The notes under the pieces were generated by a model, which ran no database searches, was not told where the DNA came from, and worked only from the letters and a program-made list of their open reading frames with translations. A DNA stretch of 10,547 nt, taken from the NCBI GenBank assembly GCA_937874515.1, contig CALNBV010000254.1, positions 1 through 10,547 on the forward strand. The letters are read 5' to 3'. The translations under genes and the position numbers were made by a program. This DNA comes from an uncultured Paenibacillaceae bacterium (lineage in GTDB: Bacteria; Bacillota; Bacilli; Aneurinibacillales; Aneurinibacillaceae). Of this stretch, positions 1-6,239 are shown piece by piece; positions within the stretch are counted from its first letter, which is position 1; every line of letters begins with the position of its first letter.

Positions 1-573
1 GGCCGTGGGGTAGCTTTAGGAAAGGGCCATACTTTAATGGAATATGAATCACCATGGGGACGTCCTGTAGCAAAATGGATTCCTGTATGGGGCGAAGAAG
101 CAAAAGCAGAAATCGCAGAAATCCGCAAAGAATTAGAATCTCGTTTCGATGCAGAAAAAGTACACAAAATGACTCACTTAAACCGCAATCTCTGGGTATT
201 CCCGAACTTAATTATCAATGACATCATGTCTTTGACAATCCGTACTTTTGATCCTGTTGAACCTGATTATATGGAAGTAACTGCATGGGCTATGGGACCG
301 AAAAACGAGCCTGCTAACTTAAGAGCAAGAAGACTTGATAACTTCTTAAGCTTCATTGGACCAGGTGGATTCGCAACTCCAGATGACATTGAATCTCTTG
401 AAGTATGTCAACTTGGATTTAACACTTATCCATACGTTGAATACCAAGATATCTCCCGTGGTATGGGTAAAGAAGAGCATACCAATACCGATGAAGAACA
501 AATGCGTGGATTCTGGCGTGAATGGAACAAATTAATGACTGCTGATCAAGCCAAAGTTAAAGTTAATTCCTAA
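1..573 (+). CDS. Aromatic ring-hydroxylating dioxygenase, alpha (large) subunit, C-terminal part
   Basis: This is the C-terminal half of the catalytic domain of a Rieske non-heme iron dioxygenase. The family adds O2 to an aromatic ring to give a cis-dihydrodiol, using electrons from a ferredoxin/reductase pair. The reading frame is open to base 1 and upstream residues (GRGVALGKGHTLMEY) fit the family, so the gene starts outside the window and the ATG at 37 is internal. The Rieske centre and the two iron-binding histidines lie upstream. What is visible is the GPGGF-x3-DD segment (DD codons at 382-387), where the family carries its iron-binding Asp, and a typical C-terminal end (MRGFWREWNKLM). 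The beta subunit follows after 23 bases, as is usual. Ferredoxin, reductase and dihydrodiol dehydrogenase genes are not in the window. The substrate is not readable here; an aromatic carboxylate is inferred from the neighbours. Confidence 0.93.
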   Translation, partial: GRGVALGKGHTLMEYESPWGRPVAKWIPVWGEEAKAEIAEIRKELESRFDAEKVHKMTHLNRNLWVFPNLIINDIMSLTIRTFDPVEPDYMEVTAWAMGPKNEPANLRARRLDNFLSFIGPGGFATPDDIESLEVCQLGFNTYPYVEYQDISRGMGKEEHTNTDEEQMRGFWREWNKLMTADQAKVKVNS

Positions 574-596
574 TTAAAACAGGGGAGGATTAAAAG

Positions 597-1076
597 ATGA
601 ATATCACTCGTGAACAAATCGAAGATTTCTTATTTATGGAAGCTGATTTATTAGATAACGGCCGTTTAGATGATTGGACACAACTTCTTACTGAGGATGC
701 AACCTATCAAATTCCTTCTACTGATCTTCCTGAAGGGTCTCCTACCGATTCTTTGTACCTTGTAGCTGATAACCGTTTCCGTATTGATTCCCGTGTGAAA
801 CGTATGCAAAAAGAATATTGCCACGTTGAATTCCCACGTTCACGTACTAGCCGCCACATCAGCAATGTGCGCATTGTGGAAAACAATGAAGATTCTATTC
901 TTGTAAATGCTAACTTTGTAATCTACCGTATGCGTTATGAAAGAATGGATACCTATGTAGGTAAATATGAACTCCGTTTTGTTTTAGAAAACGGCCAATT
1001 GAAAATTAAGGATCGCAAATCCATCCTTGCTCTTGAATCTTTACGTCCACAAAGTAAAGTAAGTATCATTATCTAA
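597..1076 (+). CDS. Aromatic ring-hydroxylating dioxygenase, beta (small) subunit
   Basis: At 159 residues this has the normal length of the beta subunit of Rieske dioxygenases, an NTF2-like cone fold that holds the alpha3beta3 hexamer together and has no redox centre of its own. The N-terminus (IEDFLFMEADLLDNGRLDDW, residues 8-27) and the C-terminal IKDRKSILALESLRPQSKV segment are hallmark beta-subunit stretches. The start is well supported by GGGGAGG about 9 bases upstream of the ATG, and the gene follows the alpha stop by 23 bases, so the two are co-transcribed and probably made in equal amounts. Arginine is mostly coded by CGT/CGC, as in the next gene. A strong stem-loop lies directly after the stop codon. 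Function as a dioxygenase subunit is secure; substrate specificity is mainly set by the alpha subunit. Confidence 0.93.
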   Translation: MNITREQIEDFLFMEADLLDNGRLDDWTQLLTEDATYQIPSTDLPEGSPTDSLYLVADNRFRIDSRVKRMQKEYCHVEFPRSRTSRHISNVRIVENNEDSILVNANFVIYRMRYERMDTYVGKYELRFVLENGQLKIKDRKSILALESLRPQSKVSIII

Positions 1077-1089
1077 TTTGCAACCCGTA

Positions 1090-1122
1090 TGCGTATAGGA
1101 AAGGCTTCCTTTCCTATACGCA
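1090..1122 (+). promoter_or_regulatory. Perfect intercistronic stem-loop between beta subunit and VOC dioxygenase
   Basis: Bases 1090-1104 (TGCGTATAGGAAAGG) are exactly complementary to 1108-1122, giving a 15-bp stem with a 3-nt loop (or 14 bp with 5 nt). It sits 14 bases after the beta-subunit stop and 28 bases before the next start codon. No U-tract follows on either strand (downstream bases are AAAAACATTTT), so it is not a standard intrinsic terminator. An RNA stability or processing element that sets the ratio of dioxygenase to ring-cleavage enzyme is the likeliest role; a protein-binding operator is the alternative. Confidence 0.75.
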
Positions 1123-1149
1123 AAAACATTTTAGAAAGGATGAACCTAA

Positions 1150-2049
1150 ATGAACAACATTTTACGGTATAAAAAATTAGGTTATGTTGGTATAAATGTA
1201 ACCGATATCAATAAATCCAAACACTTTTATGGGGAGTTAGTAGGCACTGAGCCTGTTGAAAGCAATAACTCTAACTTTGCTTTCTTCCGTACAAGCCATG
1301 ACCACCATAACGTTATTTTGTTCCAGGCAAGCAGACCTGGAATTAAAAGAATCGGCCTTGAATTGGAAAGCCCAGAATTTTTAGAGCCAGCTTTCGAACA
1401 TTTTCAAGCCCATGGATTAAATCCTTACTATGTATCTGATGAAGAATGTGCTATGTTCCATCAAGGGAAATCCTTCCGTTTTGAGGATCCTTTCGGCGTA
1501 ACTTTTGAACTTTATACGGAAATGGCTCATATGCCTTATGATTTCAAACGTACCCATACGCAAATTAAACGCCTTGGTCACGTCGTTTTAAAATCAAATA
1601 CTATTCCTGAAGCGACTAAATTCTATAATGAAGTAATGAATTTTGCGATTTCCGATTTAATGGAAGGGGAAGCAGGCGCATGGATGAGATTATTCCCTGT
1701 TTCTTACCACCATTCCTTCGCAATTTTCAAAGCTGAAGAAAATGGTCTGCACCATGTGAATTTCATGGTTACTGAAATCGATGATATCGGCCGTGCCCGT
1801 AACCGTTTCCTTCGTAATGATGTACCTGTTGTATTTGGACCAGGACGCCATACTCCATCAGGTGCTGTATTCTTATATTACTTAGATCCAGACGGAATGA
1901 CTATTGAATATAGCTTTGGCATGGAAGAGTTCCCAGAAGAAAATCCACGTCAACCACGGTTGCTTGCAGCTTCTGCAGACACCATTGATTTGTGGGGCGG
2001 AATTGCAGATCCTCGCTTAGCAGCAATGGGCAGCGTTGGTGAAGCGTAA
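1150..2049 (+). CDS. VOC-family extradiol ring-cleavage dioxygenase (copy 1)
   Basis: This 299-residue protein has two VOC (glyoxalase/bleomycin-resistance fold) domains, about residues 8-125 and 140-262, like Fe(II)-dependent type I extradiol dioxygenases that cleave catechols next to the diol. The C-terminal domain carries the 2-His-1-Glu metal set: His144 (RLGHVV), the His201/His202 pair (LHHVNF) and Glu253 (TIEYS). Second-sphere residues also fit: His188/His187 (YHHSF), His234 (GRHTPSG) and Tyr243. Residues 232-253 satisfy the PROSITE extradiol signature G-x-H...[LIVMF]-Y-x2-D-P-x-G-x3-E. The FGMEEFPE tail recalls enzymes acting on 2,3-dihydroxy aromatic carboxylates, but that is from memory. 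The start has AGAAAGGA 9 bases upstream. It is last in its operon, before a terminator. A paralogue lies at 4313. Eleven of 16 Arg codons are CGT/CGC. Confidence 0.9.
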   Translation: MNNILRYKKLGYVGINVTDINKSKHFYGELVGTEPVESNNSNFAFFRTSHDHHNVILFQASRPGIKRIGLELESPEFLEPAFEHFQAHGLNPYYVSDEECAMFHQGKSFRFEDPFGVTFELYTEMAHMPYDFKRTHTQIKRLGHVVLKSNTIPEATKFYNEVMNFAISDLMEGEAGAWMRLFPVSYHHSFAIFKAEENGLHHVNFMVTEIDDIGRARNRFLRNDVPVVFGPGRHTPSGAVFLYYLDPDGMTIEYSFGMEEFPEENPRQPRLLAASADTIDLWGGIADPRLAAMGSVGEA

Positions 2050-2070
2050 GAAGTAGATTAATAGTAATAG

Positions 2071-2111
2071 ATGGGCAAACTTATATTATGAGTTTGCCTA
2101 TTTTGTTGTTT
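2071..2111 (+). terminator. Intrinsic terminator after the first dioxygenase operon
   Basis: ATGGGCAAACT (2071-2081) pairs with AGTTTGCCTAT (2091-2101) through 11 pairs including one G-U, around a 9-nt AT-rich loop. The T-rich run TTTTGTTGTTT follows at once. It lies 21 bases after the VOC stop codon and separates that operon from the regulator gene. Confidence 0.85.
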
Positions 2112-2193
2112 ATTACTACTCGACTTATTTTTTGTAATATTAAAAATATTTGATTTATTTTGTAGAATTAATTATTATTGTCTTGTACTATTA

Positions 2194-2211
2194 TTTTCAT
2201 AAAATTGAAAA
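2194..2211. repeat. Inverted repeat TTTTCA-N6-TGAAAA overlapping the cre site
   Basis: TTTTCA (2194-2199) and TGAAAA (2206-2211) are perfect inverted repeats separated by TAAAAT. The right arm is the left part of the cre match, so another regulator such as the LysR protein could compete with CcpA here. The sequence is AT-rich and the dyad short, so chance cannot be excluded. Confidence 0.35.
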
Positions 2212-2219
2212 CGCACTCA
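2205..2219 (+). promoter_or_regulatory. Candidate cre (CcpA-binding) site upstream of the LysR gene
   Basis: TTGAAAACGCACTCA matches every fixed position of the Bacillus cre consensus WTGNAANCGNWNNCW. It lies 111 bases upstream of the regulator's start codon. In Firmicutes, CcpA bound to HPr-Ser-P represses catabolic genes at such sites when preferred sugars are present. Its symmetry half to the right (CACTCA) departs from the strongest sites (CTTTCA), so affinity may be moderate. Confidence 0.6.
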
Positions 2220-2235
2220 TTTGTATTAGTCCGAA

Positions 2236-2254
2236 AAGGATATCCTTCTATATA
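2236..2254 (+). promoter_or_regulatory. 12-bp palindrome next to a possible -10 element of the regulator gene
   Basis: AAGGATATCCTT (2236-2247) is a perfect palindrome, followed at 2249-2254 by TATATA, a possible -10 element. No good -35 hexamer lies 16-18 bases upstream, which would suit an activator-dependent or weak regulator promoter. The start codon is 76 bases after the -10. Both the operator role and the promoter call are tentative. Confidence 0.35.
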
Positions 2255-2329
2255 AATTTTTTTGTCCTGACTACTATTTCTTGTTACTCATGAATTCATT
2301 TTAAGAGATTTATTGAGAGGGGAATTTGT

Positions 2330-3205
2330 ATGGACTATGACCAACTGAAAACTTTTTTGACTGTTAATGAAGCATTAAACTATTCTAGGGCTGCCGAACA
2401 ATTAAATGTAACCCAACCGACAGTTACTGCTAGAATACAAAATATAGAAACGGAATTAGATTGTAAGTTGTTTCATAAAATAGGAAGAACAATAATGCTT
2501 TCAAAGGAAGGCGAAAATCTAATTAAATACGCTGAAAAAATAGTTCGATATATGGATGAGGCAAAAGATTCTATGCTTCTAATGAAAAAACCACACTTGA
2601 AAATTGGGATTGCACCTGGGTTCTCTCCCAAGATTATTCTCGATTTATTGTATATATTTGAATCGAATTATCATTTAATGATTACGATTATAGAAGGTAA
2701 AGATTCTATCGAAGTTTCAAATATGGTTCAAAACAAAGAAATTGATTTGGCCATTGTAAGGGATTATAACAGTGTTCCAGAATTGACAGTAAGACATATT
2801 TTTGATGATCGATTAGTATTTCTTGTGGGACAAGAACACCATCTTGCCAAAAAAGTTGATATCAGCAAACAAGACCTTCATGGAGAAATGATGATTTGCT
2901 ATATTAGAAACACTAAATTATGGATAAAAATAGAGGAGAGATTAACAGAAGTAAAAAATTTAAGAAAAATAGAAATAGGTAACCTGGAATTGTTAAAATC
3001 TATGGTTAAAAACAATTCTGGCTTTAGTATTTTGCCTTTATCTGCCATTGAAAAAGAAGAATATGATTGCTTTTATATTGTGCAGGGTGAGGAGTTGAAT
3101 GAAATTCATAGAAAGGTTTCTGCTTTATTTTATCCAGATTCCCCCAACCTCCAAAATATTGAATTATTCATTGACGCTTTTATAAATCGAATGACGAAGC
3201 AATGA
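2330..3205 (+). CDS. LysR-family transcriptional regulator
   Basis: A 291-residue protein of normal LysR length. Residues 1-63 form the winged helix-turn-helix with the family pattern (LNYSRAAEQLNVTQPTVTAR, then LDCKLFHKIGRTIMLSKEG). A linker helix (about 64-88) and a periplasmic-binding-like effector domain (about 90-290) follow. LysR proteins usually bind T-N11-A dyads as tetramers and activate neighbouring catabolic genes when the substrate or a pathway intermediate binds. The start has GAGAGGGGA 6 bases before the ATG. Unlike many LysR genes it is not divergent from its targets: it has its own terminators on both sides and lies between two catabolic operons. Pathway-specific activator is the likely role; the inducer is unknown. 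The best-known p-cumate regulator, CymR of Pseudomonas putida F1, is instead TetR-type. Confidence 0.92.
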   Translation: MDYDQLKTFLTVNEALNYSRAAEQLNVTQPTVTARIQNIETELDCKLFHKIGRTIMLSKEGENLIKYAEKIVRYMDEAKDSMLLMKKPHLKIGIAPGFSPKIILDLLYIFESNYHLMITIIEGKDSIEVSNMVQNKEIDLAIVRDYNSVPELTVRHIFDDRLVFLVGQEHHLAKKVDISKQDLHGEMMICYIRNTKLWIKIEERLTEVKNLRKIEIGNLELLKSMVKNNSGFSILPLSAIEKEEYDCFYIVQGEELNEIHRKVSALFYPDSPNLQNIELFIDAFINRMTKQ

Positions 3206-3225
3206 AAATACAGGTTAATTTAAAT

Positions 3226-3266
3226 AATCCTCCTCATGTCTACATGGGGGGGATTTTATTTGTTTT
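3226..3266 (+). terminator. Intrinsic terminator after the LysR gene
   Basis: AATCCTCCTCATG (3226-3238) pairs with CATGGGGGGGATT (3243-3255) in a 13-bp stem with two G-U pairs and a TCTA loop. A U-rich tail (TTATTTGTTTT) follows. It isolates the regulator transcript from the hydrolase operon. Confidence 0.88.
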
Positions 3267-3312
3267 CTGATAGAAAAAAGCTTTATTAAAGCCTCTTTTG
3301 TTAAGTAAACTC

Positions 3313-3345
3313 CGATTAGACTGTAAGGGTATATATAAGTATTAT
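3313..3345 (+). promoter_or_regulatory. Candidate promoter of the hydrolase-CoA ligase operon, with shared CGATTRGACTG motif
   Basis: TTAGAC (3316-3321) and TATTAT (3340-3345), 18 bases apart, resemble a vegetative SigA promoter with the start codon 42 bases after the -10. The -35 element lies inside CGATTAGACTG (3313-3323), which recurs with one change at the promoter upstream of the alcohol dehydrogenase (7999-8009). An alternative -10 is TATATA at 3330. The shared motif is a likely operator or activator site. Confidence 0.5.
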
Positions 3346-3387
3346 AAAAATATAGAATATTAAAAAAATATAAGGAGGTAAGGGGAT

Positions 3388-4302
3388 TTGCAAAACATCG
3401 AGCTTAATAGTATTTGGAACAATTTGATTGGAACTGAATTTAAGCAAACCTATTACCAGGCTGGAAGTATCCGTACAAGAGTGATCGAGGCTGGTACAGG
3501 AGAGCCGCTTATTTTTTTACATGGTACCGGTGGACATGCCGAGGCTTATGCTAGAAACATTGCAGCACATGCAAACTATTTTCATGTTTATGCCATCGAT
3601 ATGGTTGGTCACGGTTTTTCGGATAAACCAGAAGAATTAGATTATAAAATCAATGATTTTGTAAACCATTTGAAAGATTTTATCGATGTCATCGGTGCAG
3701 ATAAAGTCAACCTTTCCGGAGAGTCCTTAGGCGCTTTTGTGTCTGTTCATTTCACACACCAATACCCAGAACGAGTCAATCGACTGGTCCTCAATACGGG
3801 AATTACCGGACCCTGGACGGAACAAGGCTATCAAGAATTAGAAGATATGTTAGTCCGTTCTCAGCAGGCGTCTGAAACATTGACGATGGAATCTGTACGA
3901 AAACGGTTAGAATGGCTCATGGAAAATAAGAATGATGTAACAGATGAGTTGGTGGAAACGAGACATTATATTTATTCACAGCCAGGCGCTGCCAAGATGA
4001 TGGGGAAAATTACACAAAGTGTTGTCAATAGTATTTTAGAATCTCGTACAAATCCAAAAGCAGCTTTTGCTGACGATCGTTTATTAAGTTCCATCGAGCA
4101 TGAAACTCTTGTATTTTGGACATTTAGCAATCCGGCTCAGCCCTGGGTAGTAGCGGAAAAAGCAGCAACAAACTTGGCAAATCATCGGTTCTATTTAATG
4201 GAGGATGCTGGACATTGGCCCCAATGGGAAAAAGCAGATGAATTTAATCAAGTACATTTAGAATTTTTACGTTTCAGATGTCGTAACACCATACAGAAAT
4301 AG
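3388..4302 (+). CDS. Alpha/beta hydrolase, meta-cleavage-product C-C hydrolase type
   Basis: A 304-residue alpha/beta hydrolase. It has an oxyanion-hole HGTGG (residues 45-49), the nucleophile elbow GESLG (Ser113) and the catalytic His276 in DAGHWPQWEKADEFN, which closely matches the C-terminal block of BphD-type enzymes. Those hydrolyse the C-C bond of 2-hydroxy-6-oxo-dienoates to a carboxylic acid and 2-hydroxypenta-2,4-dienoate. The acid position, Asp in BphD (WGRDD), aligns by eye with Asn248 (WTFSN), which is unusual and could mean a relocated acid or altered activity. The start is TTG, chosen because AAGGAGGT lies 8-9 bases upstream and no better in-frame start is near. It is first in an operon with a ring-cleavage dioxygenase 10 bases downstream. 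The released acid may be the substrate of the CoA ligase in the same operon. Confidence 0.85.
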   Translation: MQNIELNSIWNNLIGTEFKQTYYQAGSIRTRVIEAGTGEPLIFLHGTGGHAEAYARNIAAHANYFHVYAIDMVGHGFSDKPEELDYKINDFVNHLKDFIDVIGADKVNLSGESLGAFVSVHFTHQYPERVNRLVLNTGITGPWTEQGYQELEDMLVRSQQASETLTMESVRKRLEWLMENKNDVTDELVETRHYIYSQPGAAKMMGKITQSVVNSILESRTNPKAAFADDRLLSSIEHETLVFWTFSNPAQPWVVAEKAATNLANHRFYLMEDAGHWPQWEKADEFNQVHLEFLRFRCRNTIQK

Positions 4303-4312
4303 GAGGAGAACT

Positions 4313-5218
4313 ATGATTAGATACAACAAGTTGGGATATGTTGCACTAAATGTAACAGACTTAGAAAAATCAAAGGATTTCTATGAAAATATCGTTGGAT
4401 TAGAACCCACATCACAGGTTGGAAATGAAGCCGCTTTCTTCACATGTAGCAGGGATCATCATAATATTATCCTTTATCAAGGAGAAGAACCAGGCTTGGT
4501 AAGAGTTGGTTTAGAAGTAGAATCCTCTGAACAACTGGATATTGCTTTTGAACATTTTTCAAAGGCTGGCTTAAATCCCCAAGAGGTAGAGAGGGAAGAG
4601 TTAAAACTATTAGGGCAAGGAAGATCCATACGAGTTCAAGAACCAAATACAGGGCTTCTATTTGAATTATACAGTGATATTGTGCAATTGGGAAAAGAGT
4701 TTAAACCTAAATTAACGAAAATTGCACGGTTAGGTCATTTTGCGATTTTTGCTAATGAATTTGACTCTGCGTTGAAATTTTTTACTGATGTTATGAATTT
4801 CAAGGTCTCCGATTATATAGAAGATAGCGTTGTGTTTATGAGAATCTTTCCAAACCCCTATCACCATACTTTTACTTTAGCTAAAGGGGATGAACGATTA
4901 CATCATGTGAACTTTATGGCTAGTGACATTGACGATATTGGGACTGCACGAAATAGAATGTTGAACAATGAAGTTCCAATTGTTTTTGGTCCTGGAAGAC
5001 ATTCGCCTTCCGGTGCGATTTTTCTATATTTTTTAGATCCAGATCAAATGACCCTTGAATATAGTTTTGGGATGGAAGAGTTTCCAGAAATGAATCCGCG
5101 AAAACCTAAATCCTTGGAACATAGTTTGGAAATTCTTGATATGTGGGGGGGGAAACCTGATCCTAGAATGTCATCTGTTGGCAGGATTTTTGGAAAAGAA
5201 GTGAGTGCTGTTGATTGA
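4313..5218 (+). CDS. VOC-family extradiol ring-cleavage dioxygenase (copy 2)
   Basis: A 301-residue paralogue of the enzyme at 1150; in one 43-residue block (224-266 here) 35 positions are identical. Two VOC domains are present (about 4-122 and 138-258). Metal ligands are conserved: His142 (RLGHFA), the His197/His198 pair (LHHVNF) and Glu249 (TLEYS), as are His184/His185, His230 and Tyr239. In the extradiol signature the usual Gly of DPDG is Gln245 (DPDQ), so it breaks the strict pattern although the ligands remain. The start has AGGAGG overlapping the hydrolase stop codon, 6-7 bases before the ATG, so translation is probably coupled. None of its 15 Arg codons is CGT or CGC, unlike copy 1. 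It probably cleaves a related or identical catecholic acid; a division of labour between the two copies is open. Confidence 0.88.
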   Translation: MIRYNKLGYVALNVTDLEKSKDFYENIVGLEPTSQVGNEAAFFTCSRDHHNIILYQGEEPGLVRVGLEVESSEQLDIAFEHFSKAGLNPQEVEREELKLLGQGRSIRVQEPNTGLLFELYSDIVQLGKEFKPKLTKIARLGHFAIFANEFDSALKFFTDVMNFKVSDYIEDSVVFMRIFPNPYHHTFTLAKGDERLHHVNFMASDIDDIGTARNRMLNNEVPIVFGPGRHSPSGAIFLYFLDPDQMTLEYSFGMEEFPEMNPRKPKSLEHSLEILDMWGGKPDPRMSSVGRIFGKEVSAVD

Positions 5219-6239
5219 TTTCCATACACATATTGTTCCAGAACATTTTCCATCAATGTTAGCTAGAAATGGTGGGTTACGTTGGCCGCAAATGGCCCAC
5301 GTTCAGCAAGGAAGCGCACATGTAATGATCTCCGGTAAAATTTTCCGTACCGTGACAGATCAATGTTGGAATCTTCATCAAAGGCTGGAGGATATGAATC
5401 GGGAAGGAGTAGAAAAGCAAGTTCTCTCGGTCATGCCAGAGTTATTTAGTTATTGGGCCAACCCAGAAGATTCTATGATTTTTTGCCGGAGTATGAATGA
5501 AACGATTTCGGGAATGGTGTCCGATTATCCTGATAAATTTATTGGATTAGGCATAGTTCCTTTACAAGATCCAGAATTAGCAGCTAAAGAACTAGAATTG
5601 GTAAAAGACGTTTATCAATTGGCAGGGGTTCAAATCGGAACCAATGTAGACGGGGTACCAATTGGTGATCCGAAGTTCTATCCATTTTTTGAGATAGCTG
5701 AGAAGCTTAATCTAGCAGTATTTGTACACCCTATAAATCCTCCTGCACAAGATCGGATTGTCGGGCCAACGATTTTAAACAATTTTATTGGTTTTCCAAC
5801 GGATATTGCTTTTGCAGCAACTTCCATAATTACAGGACTAGTACTTGAGAAGTTTCCGAAACTGCGAATTTGTTTTAGCCATGGGGGAGGCAGTTTTGGT
5901 ATGGTACTTCCTCGATTAATACATGGATGGGAGACAATTCCCGTATTGCGTGATGTATTGCCAAAGTCTCCCTTGGAATATGCGAATAAAATGTTCTTTG
6001 ATACCTTGGTTTACGATACACGTGTTTTTGAGTATTTGCGGAACATCTTTTCAGTGAATCAATTGATTGTTGGTTCCGATTATCCTTTTGTCATACGAGA
6101 GACACCCCCTGGACGTGTAATCAATAATATCCCAAATTTAACTGATGAGAATCTTAATCTACTGCGAAAAGAAAACGCTTTACGGTTCTTATTTGGAGAT
6201 GAAAAGGAGGAGCAACATTGTATGATAATTTCGAATTAA
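5205..6239 (+). CDS. ACMSD-type amidohydrolase, likely decarboxylase of the ring-cleavage product
   Basis: A 344-residue TIM-barrel amidohydrolase of the aminocarboxymuconate semialdehyde decarboxylase (ACMSD) group. The HxH at His7/His9 (IDFHTHIVP), His175 (FVHPINPP), His226 (FSHGGG) and Asp292 (VGSDYPF) match the zinc and catalytic set of P. fluorescens ACMSD (His9, His11, His177, His228, Asp294) with a constant offset of two. ACMSD removes a carboxylate next to an enamine; a 3-carboxy-2-hydroxymuconate-type cleavage product is the hydroxy analogue. I infer it decarboxylates the product of the VOC enzymes before the C-C hydrolase acts. The GTG start overlaps the VOC gene by 14 bases and the next gene overlaps its end by 22, indicating translational coupling. 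TTG at 5211 is another possible start. Ring decarboxylases (2,3-dihydroxybenzoate or gamma-resorcylate type) are the main alternative. Confidence 0.85.
   Translation: MLLIDFHTHIVPEHFPSMLARNGGLRWPQMAHVQQGSAHVMISGKIFRTVTDQCWNLHQRLEDMNREGVEKQVLSVMPELFSYWANPEDSMIFCRSMNETISGMVSDYPDKFIGLGIVPLQDPELAAKELELVKDVYQLAGVQIGTNVDGVPIGDPKFYPFFEIAEKLNLAVFVHPINPPAQDRIVGPTILNNFIGFPTDIAFAATSIITGLVLEKFPKLRICFSHGGGSFGMVLPRLIHGWETIPVLRDVLPKSPLEYANKMFFDTLVYDTRVFEYLRNIFSVNQLIVGSDYPFVIRETPPGRVINNIPNLTDENLNLLRKENALRFLFGDEKEEQHCMIISN

Noticed and set aside
37..573. ATG at 37 as the true start of the dioxygenase alpha subunit
   Set aside because: The frame is open to base 1 and the residues before the ATG fit the family, no ribosome binding site precedes it, and an alpha subunit needs the upstream Rieske domain.
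3280..3292. Small hairpin GCTTT-ATT-AAAGC followed by CTCTTTTG, as a second terminator
   Set aside because: Only 5 pairs and an interrupted T-run; the stronger terminator just upstream (3226-3266) already accounts for termination.
6161..6180. Possible cre-like site around GAAAACGC in the decarboxylase gene
   Set aside because: It has three mismatches to the fixed consensus positions and is inside coding sequence far from a promoter.
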